Origin: CAVWZH01 sp963765285
GTDB taxonomy: Bacteria; Acidobacteriota; Terriglobia; Terriglobales; Acidobacteriaceae
DNA length: 64,000 bases
Direction: 5' to 3'
Assembly: GCA_963765285.1 (NCBI GenBank)
Contig: CAVXVR010000002.1
Span: 372,001-436,000 of the forward strand
The notes below the pieces were generated by a model. The model was not told the origin of the DNA. It ran no database searches and saw nothing but the letters and a program-made list of their open reading frames with translations. Both the position numbers and the translations under genes were made by a program. This document shows positions 8,046-16,135 of the stretch, in pieces. Each line of letters begins with the position of its first letter. Position 1 is the stretch's first letter.

Positions 8046-8678
8046 TTAGGGCGGAGTGAGGCGTTTTTCCAGCCAGCCCAGAGTAGCGTCGGCGAACAGG
8101 GCCAGGAAAGCGGCCGGGATGGCGCCCGCCAGAATCACCGAGTTGTTGACCATGGCCAGGCCGCGAAAAATGTATTGGCCCAGGCCACCGGCGCCGATGG
8201 CGGCGGCAATGGTGGTGAGTCCGATGGAGAGAACGGTAGCTACGCGCACGCCCGCGATGATAACTCCCAGAGAAAGCGGCAGCTCCACTTGCCAGAGAAG
8301 CTGGCGGCTGGTCATGCCCATGCCGCGTCCGGCTTCGATGACCGCGGGATCAACTCCCTTGATACCAGCATAAGTGTTGCGGATGAGAGGCAGAAGCGCG
8401 TAAAGCGTGAGCGCGAGAATCACCAGGCGGTCGGCCCTCTCGCCGATCCAGGGCGCGGGCAAGAGAAAGCCGAAAAGAGCAAGGCTGGGGATGGTCTGAA
8501 TGGCGTTGGCGACGCCGAGTACCGGCTTGTTGAGCAGCGGGTGGCGGGTGATGAGAATGCCCAGCGGGATGCCGATCAGGACAGCAAAAAAAGTGGAGAC
8601 GGCGACCAGCCAGAGATGTTCGAAAGTGAATTCGATGACCTCGCTGCGATTCTGCAGAATGAAGTGCAAGACATTCAT
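8046..8678 (-). CDS. opuCB: Osmoprotectant ABC transporter, permease (OpuCB family)
   Basis: A 210-residue inner-membrane permease. Hydrophobic helices include HLWLVAVSTFFAVLIGIPLG, LVILALTLYALLPLI and GVIIAGVRVATVLSIGLTTI. The EAA-type cytoplasmic loop reads DPAVIEAGRGMGMTSRQLLW. Preceding IQTIPSLALFGFLLP is typical of OpuC/YehW permeases. The start overlaps the stop of the ATPase gene by 4 nt (ATGA), indicating translational coupling. Only one permease gene is present, so a homodimer is likely; many OpuC systems have two. Confidence 0.93.
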   Translation of the reverse strand: MNVLHFILQNRSEVIEFTFEHLWLVAVSTFFAVLIGIPLGILITRHPLLNKPVLGVANAIQTIPSLALFGFLLPAPWIGERADRLVILALTLYALLPLIRNTYAGIKGVDPAVIEAGRGMGMTSRQLLWQVELPLSLGVIIAGVRVATVLSIGLTTIAAAIGAGGLGQYIFRGLAMVNNSVILAGAIPAAFLALFADATLGWLEKRLTPP

Positions 8679-9475
8679 GAGTTACCTCGCGTTTTTTGAT
8701 TCTCAGGCACGAGACGGCCAGCGCCGAAGGCGTCGACGTAGGCGGCGACCAGGGGTTCGATGGAGTTGACGAATTGCTCCGGAGTTTCCACGGTGATCAA
8801 GCGGCCGGCATCCATGAACGCGATGCGGGAAGCGAGCCGCAAAGCCTCGCGCAAATCGTGGGTCACGAATACAACAGTTTTCTGAAGGCGCTGCTGGAGC
8901 TCGAGAAATTCGCGTTGCAGTTGCGCGCGAGTAATGGGGTCGAGGGCGCCGAACGGCTCGTCCATCAGAAGGATGGGCGGATCGGCGGCCAAAGCGCGCG
9001 CGACTCCGACTCGCTGGCGCTGACCGCCAGAAAGTTCGCGAGGATAACGCGAGAGCAGATGGGGGCTGAGGCCCACCAGTTGCAGGAGTTCCTGCACCCG
9101 CTGGCGAATGCGCTCAACGGGCCAATCTTCAATTTGCGGAACGAGGCCGATGTTGCGCTCAACGGTGAAATGCGGGAACAGGCCGACGTCCTGGATGACG
9201 TAGCCGACGAGGCGGCGGAGACGAATGGGGTCCCAGGAAACGGTGGCGCGGTTATCGACTAGCACTTCACCTTCGCTCGGCGTGAGCAGACGGTTGATCA
9301 GCTTGAGCGTCGTGGTTTTGCCGGAACCGCTGCGGCCAAGAAGGACCAGAGTCTCACCGGGGTGGATTTGAAGATTCAAGTCGAAAAGAAGAGGCACATT
9401 AGAGGCGAGGCGGTAGGAGACGTTGCGGAACTCAATGGCGAAGCGGACGTCGGGAGGGGAGTTCATGCCGGACAA
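8675..9475 (-). CDS. opuCA: Osmoprotectant ABC transporter, ATP-binding protein (OpuCA family)
   Basis: A 266-residue nucleotide-binding subunit. Walker A is GRSGSGKT (residues 47-54), the Q-loop region is VGYVIQDVGLFPHFTV, the signature LSGGQRQRVGVARAL, Walker B ILLMDEPFGAL, and the switch histidine is in FVTHDLREAL. The protein ends soon after the ABC domain, without the C-terminal CBS pair found in Bacillus OpuCA, so regulation by CBS domains is not expected. It starts 17 nt after the npdG stop and overlaps the permease gene by 4 nt, so it may be read through from the F420 operon. Confidence 0.93.
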   Translation of the reverse strand: MSGMNSPPDVRFAIEFRNVSYRLASNVPLLFDLNLQIHPGETLVLLGRSGSGKTTTLKLINRLLTPSEGEVLVDNRATVSWDPIRLRRLVGYVIQDVGLFPHFTVERNIGLVPQIEDWPVERIRQRVQELLQLVGLSPHLLSRYPRELSGGQRQRVGVARALAADPPILLMDEPFGALDPITRAQLQREFLELQQRLQKTVVFVTHDLREALRLASRIAFMDAGRLITVETPEQFVNSIEPLVAAYVDAFGAGRLVPENQKTRGNS

Positions 9476-9492
9476 GTGGTTGAGGTTGGATG

Positions 9493-10179
9493 CTAACTGT
9501 TATAGGCCGCTGCGGGCAAGCCGGTGATGCGAATTCCGCTGTGCCCTTTGTGGCGGATGTTGAGGCCGATCAGCAAGGCGGTGATCTGCTCGACGATGCG
9601 GGCGTTTTCCAGCTTGCCGCCGTCGATGGCACGCACGCCGGAAATTTTTCCGGCGAGGGCGCGGACAAGCTGATTTGCATCGGGATCGTCGCTGCAGACG
9701 ATGACGTCGCAATCGATGGGGTCGGTTCCGTTCAGTAGTTCCGCGGAAGTGTTGTGAAAGGCGGCGACTACAGAAACGTTTTTGGGGACCAGTTCTGCAG
9801 TTTCCTGCGCGGCGGAACCTTGCCAGACGCCGAGAGTGCGGGAGGCACGTCCGCCGACGCTCGCAGCCAGGGGCACCGTAGTGTCGACGACGATGCTGCC
9901 GGGACGGATGGCGGGCTTGATCTGCTTGAGAAGCGCGGCATGGCCTTCGAATGGGATGGTGAGAATGAGCAGGTCGGATTGGGCGCACGCGGCGGCGTTT
10001 TCATTGCCAGATATTTTCGCACCGACGCCGACTCTCTCTTTTATTTCCGCGGCGGCCTTCTGGGCGCGCTGGGCGTCGCGCGATCCGATGATCACACTTT
10101 CACCGGCGCGGGCCCAGCGCAGGGCGAGGCCGAAACCTTCGGGGCCGGTGCCTCCTAGAACAGCGATGAGCCGGGTCAT
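9493..10179 (-). CDS. npdG: F420-dependent NADP+ reductase (NpdG/Fno)
   Basis: A 228-residue cytoplasmic oxidoreductase passing hydride between reduced F420 and NADP+. The N-terminal Rossmann motif is MTRLIAVLGGTGPEGFGLAL, followed by IIGSRDAQRAQKAAAEI, where the Ser/Arg pair fits binding of the NADP 2'-phosphate. LLILTIPFEGHAALL, VDTTVPLA and VSVVAAFHNTSAELL match the Fno family. The ATG at 10179 gives the usual length; in-frame sequence upstream lacks domain character and runs into cofH. It lies 19 nt after cofH, as last F420 gene of the operon. This links the cofactor to the NADPH pool. Confidence 0.92.
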   Translation of the reverse strand: MTRLIAVLGGTGPEGFGLALRWARAGESVIIGSRDAQRAQKAAAEIKERVGVGAKISGNENAAACAQSDLLILTIPFEGHAALLKQIKPAIRPGSIVVDTTVPLAASVGGRASRTLGVWQGSAAQETAELVPKNVSVVAAFHNTSAELLNGTDPIDCDVIVCSDDPDANQLVRALAGKISGVRAIDGGKLENARIVEQITALLIGLNIRHKGHSGIRITGLPAAAYNS

Positions 10180-10198
10180 GACTATGCGGTCTCCGTAT

Positions 10199-11431
10199 TT
10201 ACGCAAACTCCGGAACGAGCGATTGCTCGAACGTGGCGGGCTCTGGCTGCAACTTGATCTGGATCCGCGAGTACGTGGTGTTGCGCTCGGCCGGGATGCG
10301 CCCGGCTTCAAGGATGAGCGACTGAAACTGGTCAGGGCTGGTGTACTGGCCCGCAGTGGCTCCGGCTTCGCGGGAAATGTTCTCTTCCATCAACGTGCCG
10401 CCGTAGTCGTTGGCGCCAGCGTGCAGGCAGAGTTTCGAGAGGTGGCGGTTCAGCTTTACCCAGGATACCTGAATGTTGTTGATGTAGCCGGCCAGCAAGA
10501 TCCGCGAGAGGGCGTGAATCTTAAGATGTTCGGCGAGGGTCGGGCCGGGGCGCGAGAGGCCCTGCTGGTAAAGCAAAGTATTCTGATGAACAAAGCCGAG
10601 AGGGACGAATTCGGTGAAGCCACCGGTCTCGTTTTGAATTTCACGCAGGAGTAAGAGCTGATTTACCCAATGTGTGGGCGTTTCGACGTGTCCATACATC
10701 AAAGTCGAAGTGCTGCGAATGCCACAGCCGTGGGCGGTGCGAATCACCTGCTTCCATTGTTCGGTGGAGAGCTTGTTGCGGGAAAGAACGTGGCGGACTT
10801 CGTCGTCGAGAATTTCGGCGGCAGTGCCGGGCAGGGTGCCGAGTCCGTTGTCGCGCAGCATGGAAAGATAATCTGCGAGAGGCATGCCGGTGAGTTCGAC
10901 GCCGTAGACGATTTCCATTGGGGAGAACGCATGGATGTGCATGCCGGGGACGGCCTGCTTGATGGCGCGAAGGACGTCGCGGTAGTAGAAAGGAGGCAGG
11001 CCGTGGGGAAGTCCGCCCTGGATGCAGACTTCCGTGGCTCCGAGCTGCCATGCCTCGGTGGCTTTCTGGGCCAGTTGGTCGAAGCTGAGGAAGTAGCTGT
11101 CGGACTCGCGCGGGCCGCGACTGAAGGCACAGAATTTGCAACCCACAAAACAAACGTTGGTGAAATTGATGTTGCGATTCACGACATAGGTGACGAGATT
11201 GCCGGCCAGTTCGCGACGGAGAGCGTCGGCGGCGACCAGTAGGCCTAGAAGATCGTCGCCTTCGGCGTAGGCGAGCTGTTCGCATTCTTCGCGAGAAAGC
11301 GCGGCGCCATTCAGCGATTCGAGCACTCGTTCCAGGGTGCGGCGCAGTGAGGGATCCATGCGGGCGGCGGTTTCGGGCCACTCGAGGGCGGGGAAGTTTT
11401 CCAGTTCCGAATTGTTTAACGCTCGCGCCAC
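10199..11431 (-). CDS. cofH: F420 deazaflavin synthase subunit CofH (tyrosine/ribityl-diaminouracil transferase)
   Basis: A 410-residue radical-SAM enzyme. With CofG it builds the deazaflavin chromophore Fo; CofH joins tyrosine-derived hydroxybenzyl to 5-amino-6-ribitylaminouracil. The Fe-S motif is NVCFVGCKFCAF with C94, C98 and C101 (CX3CX2C). GATEVCIQGGLPH, HAFSPMEIVYG and SRNKLSTEQWKQVI are typical of CofH and the related MqnC/MqnE group. Its place between cofE and npdG, with cofG in the same operon, decides CofH over a menaquinone enzyme. CofG and CofH are separate chains, unlike fused actinobacterial FbiC. Confidence 0.93.
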   Translation of the reverse strand: MARALNNSELENFPALEWPETAARMDPSLRRTLERVLESLNGAALSREECEQLAYAEGDDLLGLLVAADALRRELAGNLVTYVVNRNINFTNVCFVGCKFCAFSRGPRESDSYFLSFDQLAQKATEAWQLGATEVCIQGGLPHGLPPFYYRDVLRAIKQAVPGMHIHAFSPMEIVYGVELTGMPLADYLSMLRDNGLGTLPGTAAEILDDEVRHVLSRNKLSTEQWKQVIRTAHGCGIRSTSTLMYGHVETPTHWVNQLLLLREIQNETGGFTEFVPLGFVHQNTLLYQQGLSRPGPTLAEHLKIHALSRILLAGYINNIQVSWVKLNRHLSKLCLHAGANDYGGTLMEENISREAGATAGQYTSPDQFQSLILEAGRIPAERNTTYSRIQIKLQPEPATFEQSLVPEFA

Positions 11432-11452
11432 AATTCCTCCTGAAGCACAGGC

Positions 11453-12214
11453 TCAACGAAACAAATCATACCGGGCCGGACGAATCAGTTCGCGGGCGCT
11501 GCCTCGTCCGGAATGGTACAGGAATCCCCGGATGATGGCGGCGGGGACACGATCTAGCTTGCCGCAGACGAGGCCCGCAGCGCAAGCCAGTTCGTCGGCA
11601 ACGGCGTCAATACTCGCGTGCAGAGGGTAGCCGTGGGAATCGCGCTGGCCGCGGTAATCGCAAAGCGGAGCCAGCCCGGCAACTCCGATGGCGACTTCGG
11701 TGAGGCCTTCACGCCAGGGGCGGCCGAAACTGTCGGTGATAATCACGGCCACAGAAATACCTAGTGCTTTCTTGATGGCGCGACGCAAGCGGGCGGCGGA
11801 GCGGTCGGGATTGCGGGGGAGCAAGAGGGCGTGAGCTCCACCGTCGACGTTGGAGACATCGACGCCACTGTTGGCGCAGACGAAGCCGTGACGGGTTTGA
11901 GTGATGATGACGCCGCGCTTTCGGCGAACGATGCGGACGCTCTGCGCGACAGCTAGTTCGACCACTCGGGCATCGAGTTTGTAGAGACGGGCCCAGGCGC
12001 GGGAGGCTGGCGACGGGGTGATGGCTGCCAGATCGACCAGTCGACCTTCTGACTTGGAGACGATTTTGTGTTTGACGACCACGACGTCGTGTTTCTTGAG
12101 CGACAGCTCGTGAAATCTCAGTGCGGCGAGAAGCTTTTCCGCGAGAGAGTCGCCGGGGCGGATCTCGGTGGGGAAAGGGATTGGGAGAATGGAGATTTGT
12201 CTGACCCGCTTCAC
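11453..12214 (-). CDS. cofE: Coenzyme F420-0:L-glutamate ligase
   Basis: A 253-residue GTP-dependent ligase that adds glutamates to F420-0. The N-terminal ILPIPFPTEIRPGDSLAEKL and VVVVKHKIVSKSEGRLVDL are family hallmarks. GFVCANSGVDVSNVDGGAHA and IITDSFGRPWREGLTEVAIG follow in the expected places. The chain ends about 250 residues in and lacks the C-terminal nitroreductase-like domain of actinobacterial FbiB, so it resembles the archaeal single-domain enzyme. It lies 21 nt before cofH and 134 nt after cofC. Confidence 0.94.
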   Translation of the reverse strand: MKRVRQISILPIPFPTEIRPGDSLAEKLLAALRFHELSLKKHDVVVVKHKIVSKSEGRLVDLAAITPSPASRAWARLYKLDARVVELAVAQSVRIVRRKRGVIITQTRHGFVCANSGVDVSNVDGGAHALLLPRNPDRSAARLRRAIKKALGISVAVIITDSFGRPWREGLTEVAIGVAGLAPLCDYRGQRDSHGYPLHASIDAVADELACAAGLVCGKLDRVPAAIIRGFLYHSGRGSARELIRPARYDLFR

Positions 12215-12303
12215 CTAAGAATTGTCAGCGAACGTGTGTGGTGGCGTCAAAGGTTGGGTTCTGTGATGACATCCGTTCCCGGGGATCACTGGCTGGGAAC
12301 GGC

Positions 12304-12345
12304 CAGTTCTTAGTTCGCAGTCCTCAGTTCTCAGTCCTCAGTTGT
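12304..12345. repeat. Heptad repeat array, CAGTTCT type (six units)
   Basis: Six contiguous 7-bp units: CAGTTCT, TAGTTCG, CAGTCCT, CAGTTCT, CAGTCCT, CAGTTGT. The array abuts the cofC stop in the cofC-cofE gap. Confidence 0.8.
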
Positions 12346-12348
12346 GGG

Positions 12349-12993
12349 CTATTCGTTGGCGGCTTGGGGCATGTTCCAGTGGCGAAGAAGGCGCTGGGAG
12401 CGGTTCTCGCCGGGGGCGGACATCAGTTCAAGTAAATCCTGGGGCTGGTCCACGTCGAGCGCGATGCCCGGTAAATTTAAGACCACGCAAGGTTTTTGGG
12501 TGGCGCGGGCAGCGGCCAAGTGGGGCTCGAAACTGTCGTTGCCGAAGCGCAAAGGAAAAAGCGCGGCAGGGCGGCGCAGGACAGCGTTGGTGCCGCGTCC
12601 ATCGAAGGATGGAGCCAGAACAGAGCCTTCGACGGGAGCGTCCTCGAAAATTCGTTCGAGTTCCCAAGCCTGGATCAGCGGAATGTCACCGGGAATTACG
12701 AGCGTGGTTTCCACGCCGCGAGATTCGCAGAGGCGCGTTGCCATTTCGATCGCGTCGGTTTCGCCGCGGTTTGCAATGTCAAGAATGACAGAAAAAGAAA
12801 AATGCCGGGCTAACTGGAGCGCGAATGGGTCGTTGGTAACCAGACTGACCTGGGGGTGCTCCCTCCAGGCGGAGAGGGCGGAAAGAACGTCGAACAACAT
12901 CGCCTGGGCGAGTTCAGTGCGGTCGTGTTGATCAAGCGTGGGAGCCAGGCGCTGCTTGGCGTGGGCGAGGTTCTTGACGGGCACTAGGATCAT
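12349..12993 (-). CDS. cofC: 2-phospho-L-lactate (or PEP) guanylyltransferase CofC
   Basis: A 214-residue nucleotidyltransferase that activates a three-carbon phosphoacid (2-phospholactate, PEP or 3-phosphoglycerate, depending on the organism) with GTP for CofD. The N-terminus MILVPVKNLAHAKQRLAP is the GTP-binding signature. LVTNDPFALQLAR, TTLVIPGDIPLI and DGRGTNAVLRRP match the family, with D residues for metal binding. Which acid is used cannot be told from motifs I can read. It lies between cofD and cofE, with heptad repeats on both sides. Confidence 0.93.
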   Translation of the reverse strand: MILVPVKNLAHAKQRLAPTLDQHDRTELAQAMLFDVLSALSAWREHPQVSLVTNDPFALQLARHFSFSVILDIANRGETDAIEMATRLCESRGVETTLVIPGDIPLIQAWELERIFEDAPVEGSVLAPSFDGRGTNAVLRRPAALFPLRFGNDSFEPHLAAARATQKPCVVLNLPGIALDVDQPQDLLELMSAPGENRSQRLLRHWNMPQAANE

Positions 12994-13034
12994 TCGAGAT
13001 TGGCCTTTGCGGTTGGGGATCGTCTTGAAACAAC

Positions 13035-13076
13035 CAGTTCCCGGATATTAGTTCCCGGTTCTCAGTTTTCAGCCTG
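13035..13076. repeat. Heptad repeat array (six units, degenerate)
   Basis: Units CAGTTCC, CGGATAT, TAGTTCC, CGGTTCT, CAGTTTT, CAGCCTG in the cofD-cofC gap. The array overlaps the cofD stop codon and last codons. Confidence 0.7.
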
Positions 13077-14013
13077 CTACGGCGCTGCCATCGGAGACGA
13101 ACGACATAACTGCACGCGCCAGGGCGGTCTTCTCGTCGGCGGTGCGCATCAGGGTCGCGGTGCAATGCACACGCAGTCCGGAGGCGCGCAATTTTTCGGC
13201 GGCTTGCAAGTCGCGTTGATCGACCACCAGGACATCGAGGAATTCCTTGTACATCTGGACGACGCCCGCGATGGAGACGGGAAAACCCTGAGCAGCCATG
13301 AGAATGCCTGCCGGCCCGGAGACTGCCGCGCCGGCCACGATGGGACTGACTGCCACGATGGGCGCTTTCGTGTTTTTGAGCGCCGCGGTTATGCCGGGGA
13401 CGGCTAGGATCGGACCGATGCTGGTAACTGGGTTGCTGGGAGCGAGCAGCACGACGCTGGCTGAAAGGATGGCCTCGATGACTCCCGGAGCGGGCTGGGC
13501 TTCCGCTACGCCTGCGAAGCGAATCGAATTTACCGGGTCCTGATACCAGCGCTGCACGAAATATTCTTCAAAGCTGAGTTCGCCGATGGGCGTATCGACT
13601 CTGGTCTCCACCCGGGAATTGCACATGGGCAGAATGGTGGCTTGAACGCCGAGCCGGGAGGCTATCTCCGAGGTTGCTTCTGTGAGAGTTTTCCCCTCAC
13701 GAAGAAGTCTCGAGCGCAGCAGATGGACGGCCAGGTCGCGGTCACCAACATGGAACCAGATGGGTTGCGACAATTCTTCCATCGCCTGAAGGCAGAAGAA
13801 GGTGTCGCCCTTTACTCCCCAGCCCCGCTCCTTGCTTAGCAGGCCGGCGAGGACGTAGGTGATGGAATCGAGATCAGGCGAAACATACAGCCCCCACCAC
13901 TCGAGGTCGTCGCCAGTGTTTACGATGATGGTCAGGTCTTTCGCAGGGACAACCTGGCTGAGGCCATCGACAAACTTGGCGCCGCCAGTGCCGCCAGTGA
14001 GCACCACGATCAT
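13069..14013 (-). CDS. cofD: 2-phospho-L-lactate transferase CofD
   Basis: A 314-residue enzyme that transfers the phospho-acid moiety from the guanylated donor to Fo, giving F420-0 or dehydro-F420-0. The N-terminal MIVVLTGGTGGAKFVDGL and NTGDDLEWWGLYVSPDLDSI are the classic CofD phosphate- and Fo-binding segments. GWGVKGDTFFCLQAME and LLAPSNPVTSIGPILAVPG are also family motifs. The start overlaps the end of cofG by 4 nt (ATGA), so the two are translationally coupled. The last codons merge into a heptad repeat array. Confidence 0.95.
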   Translation of the reverse strand: MIVVLTGGTGGAKFVDGLSQVVPAKDLTIIVNTGDDLEWWGLYVSPDLDSITYVLAGLLSKERGWGVKGDTFFCLQAMEELSQPIWFHVGDRDLAVHLLRSRLLREGKTLTEATSEIASRLGVQATILPMCNSRVETRVDTPIGELSFEEYFVQRWYQDPVNSIRFAGVAEAQPAPGVIEAILSASVVLLAPSNPVTSIGPILAVPGITAALKNTKAPIVAVSPIVAGAAVSGPAGILMAAQGFPVSIAGVVQMYKEFLDVLVVDQRDLQAAEKLRASGLRVHCTATLMRTADEKTALARAVMSFVSDGSAVAG

Positions 14014-15212
14014 GCCGCTCTCACCTCTTGTGCGTAGCCTCGAGCGTCGGCGGCAGCGTTGATTTTGGTGGAGAGCAAGCCGGGCCGGGCGGTGACGGAC
14101 GGCAAGAATTCAGGATAAACCGCCAAGCGCTGACGCAGCAGATAGCCTCTGGCTTCCGTACGTAATCGCAACTCTTCGAGGTGCGGCCAGGGCTTTTCCG
14201 GGTTGATGAAATCTGGAGTCAAGGGCGAAACGCCGCCCCAATCGTCTAATCCGGCGTCAAGCAGCGTTTCGTAGCGCGGAGCAGAAAGGTTGGGCGGGGC
14301 CTGAATGTTGACCCGGGTCATGAGCAGGCGCGCAACCGCGACGGTACGCAGCATTTCACCGTGGGTGGGCTCGGGCCAATGGGACATAGGAATTTCGGGT
14401 TTGACACGGAAGTTTTGAACGATTACTTCCTGAATGTGCCCGTAGCGGAGGTGGAGATCGCGGATTGCAAACAAGGTATCGACGCGATCTTCGATGGTCT
14501 CGCCAATCCCGATCAGCAAGCCGGTGGTGAAGGGGACGCCTTGTTTGCCTGCCTCTTCGATGGTACGGAGGCGCTTGGCGGGGACTTTGTCGGGAGCGTT
14601 ATCGTGGGCCTTGCCGGGCTGAAGAAGTGAGGCATTCGTAGTCTCAAGCATCAAGCCCATGCTGGGCGAAACGGCAGCCAGACGGGCGATCCATTCAGCG
14701 CTGAGCAATCCGGGATTGGGATGAGGCAGTAGCGTGGTCTCGCGCAGAACCAGTTCGCACATGGCCTCGAGATAGTGGAGAGTTGATTTGAATCCCAGGT
14801 GGCGAAGCGTCTCCCGCATCTCAGGAAAGATCAGCTCCGGCTTGTCGCCCAGGCTGAAAAGGGCTTCGGTGCAGCCCATGCCTTCGCCTGCGCGAACTAC
14901 TTGCAGGACCTCTTCCGGAGCCATAGTGTGAGCGCCGGGGGCGGCGGGATCGCGGCGAAAGGTGCAGTAGCCGCAATAGTCGCGGCAAAGATTCGTCAGG
15001 GGCAGGAATACTTTGCGCGAGTAAGTGATAACCCCCGGCTTGAAGCGCTGCTTTACTGCGGCCGCCGCCGCGAGCAAGCTGGGCAGAGAGTCGTCCTCCA
15101 CCCGGAGCAAGCGGCATGCCAGATCATGCGTAAGCGGAAGGCCGGAGCGCAGCTCGTCCCAAGGCAGGGTGGACGGGGTATGCAGCGACGAGATTTGGGG
15201 TACGCTAGCCAA
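14010..15212 (-). CDS. cofG: 7,8-didemethyl-8-hydroxy-5-deazariboflavin synthase subunit CofG
   Basis: A 400-residue radical-SAM enzyme that closes the deazaflavin ring of Fo with CofH. The cluster motif LCRDYCGYCTF has C76, C80 and C83 (CX3CX2C). KVFLPLTNL before it and LEAMCELVL, GLMLETTNASLL, FTTGLLIGIGET and QEVIVQNFRVKPE after it are CofG/FbiC hallmarks. SPLTPDFINPEKPWP closes the domain. It is first in the operon cofG-D-C-E-H-npdG. The region upstream holds two inverted heptad-repeat arrays and divergently the flavin reductase gene. Confidence 0.95.
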   Translation of the reverse strand: MASVPQISSLHTPSTLPWDELRSGLPLTHDLACRLLRVEDDSLPSLLAAAAAVKQRFKPGVITYSRKVFLPLTNLCRDYCGYCTFRRDPAAPGAHTMAPEEVLQVVRAGEGMGCTEALFSLGDKPELIFPEMRETLRHLGFKSTLHYLEAMCELVLRETTLLPHPNPGLLSAEWIARLAAVSPSMGLMLETTNASLLQPGKAHDNAPDKVPAKRLRTIEEAGKQGVPFTTGLLIGIGETIEDRVDTLFAIRDLHLRYGHIQEVIVQNFRVKPEIPMSHWPEPTHGEMLRTVAVARLLMTRVNIQAPPNLSAPRYETLLDAGLDDWGGVSPLTPDFINPEKPWPHLEELRLRTEARGYLLRQRLAVYPEFLPSVTARPGLLSTKINAAADARGYAQEVRAA

Positions 15213-15263
15213 GGGTTTTCCTGCGAGCCTCCAAAATCATACATGAGATAAACCCGGTGAGCT

Positions 15264-15298
15264 AAAACTGAGAACTGAGAACGGGCAACTGACAACCG
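15264..15298. repeat. Heptad repeat array upstream of cofG (antisense orientation)
   Basis: Units AAAACTG, AGAACTG, AGAACGG, GCAACTG, ACAACCG, the complement of the CAGTTCT type. It pairs imperfectly with the array at 15372-15406 to give a long interrupted inverted repeat in the cofG/flavin reductase promoter region. Confidence 0.7.
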
Positions 15299-15371
15299 GC
15301 TTTTCGGGAAAGAAAACCGCTTCTGTCTTATCTCGAAGAGGGTGTCCACAAAGACTCTTTCGCGCGAAAAC

Positions 15372-15406
15372 CAGTGGCCAGTTTTCGGTTCTCAGTTCTC
15401 AGTTTT
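15372..15406. repeat. Heptad repeat array upstream of flavin reductase gene
   Basis: Units CAGTGGC, CAGTTTT, CGGTTCT, CAGTTCT, CAGTTTT in the opposite orientation to 15264-15298. Confidence 0.75.
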
Positions 15407-15469
15407 GTCTTGCCTGCCCTCCCGGCCTGTGCAAATCGGGTAGACTCTCAGGGCGGCACCTCTCTTTCC

Positions 15470-16021
15470 ATGAGCGTCACGCAAGCCGAATTCCGCAAAG
15501 CATTGGGTTGTTTTGCAACTGGGGTCACGGTTATCACCGTCGACCAGGAGGGCGAAGTGCATGGCATGACAGCCAACGCCTTCGCTTCAGTGTCGCTAGA
15601 TCCGCCCCTAGTGTTGGTGTGTGTCGACCAGAGGGCACGCACCCACGCGCACCTGCATGCGCGGCAGCGGTTCGGCGTGAATGTGCTGGCTGAGAACCAA
15701 CAGGCTATCTCGGAATACTACGCGCGCGCCACGGCCAATAATCAGCGTCCGGAAGAGGCCGGCGCGCATTTTGAGCGGACTGCGCACGGCACACCGCGGT
15801 TGCGAGGGGCGTTGGCGTATCTGGAGTGCCGCCTGCATACTACGCACGACGCGGGCGACCACACTATATTCATTGCGGCAGTCGAGGAGGCGCTGGTGCG
15901 TGAGGGCAAGCCGCTCCTGTATTTCCGGGGGAAGTATCACAACATTGGCCGCGAGTCGGACGTCCCAGCGAAGCCGCGCAGCACGTCCGCAAGACCCGCC
16001 AGGCGTAAAGCAAAAGCATAG
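15470..16021 (+). CDS. Flavin reductase family protein (FMN-binding split barrel)
   Basis: A 183-residue flavin reductase-like protein. FRKALGCFATGVTVITVDQE, GMTANAFASVSLDPPLVLVC and FGVNVLAENQQAISEYYA are the conserved FMN-binding core, and DHTIFIAAVEEALVREGKPL plus FRGKYHNI end the barrel. The family passes electrons from NAD(P)H to free flavin for two-component monooxygenases. The tail is Lys/Arg-rich. ATG at 15470 begins the domain; upstream in-frame sequence runs through a repeat array. It is divergent from the F420 operon, so a role beside F420 chemistry is possible but unproven. Confidence 0.88.
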   Translation: MSVTQAEFRKALGCFATGVTVITVDQEGEVHGMTANAFASVSLDPPLVLVCVDQRARTHAHLHARQRFGVNVLAENQQAISEYYARATANNQRPEEAGAHFERTAHGTPRLRGALAYLECRLHTTHDAGDHTIFIAAVEEALVREGKPLLYFRGKYHNIGRESDVPAKPRSTSARPARRKAKA

Positions 16022-16029
16022 GAGGGTTC

Positions 16030-16135
16030 ATGGCGAATCGGAGGCAGTTCTTGCGAGGCGTTGCCGGAGCAGCGGCACTCAGCATCAGTAGCGGAATCGG
16101 CAGTTTCGGCAGAGTGAAGAAGGCTGAGGATGTTT
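16030..16135 (+). other. Twin-arginine signal peptide reading frame, out of frame with the M24 peptidase
   Basis: After a strong ribosome-binding site (AGGAGGG), an ATG at 16030 opens MANRRQFLRGVAGAAALSIS, a textbook Tat leader (RRQFLRG then hydrophobic core). The frame continues to RVKKAEDV and then loses sense, while the peptidase frame, one base off, takes over near 16130. Removing one T from GTTTG (16133-16135) would join them as ...KKAEDVAAMPG.... This is almost surely the true 5' end of the next gene. Confidence 0.75.

Noticed and set aside
10199..11431. Menaquinone enzyme MqnC/MqnE instead of CofH
   Set aside because: These families look alike, but the gene sits among cofG, cofD, cofC, cofE and npdG, which decides for CofH.
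12304..12345. Possible CRISPR-like array
   Set aside because: Units are only 7 bp and contiguous, with no spacers and no cas genes in the window.
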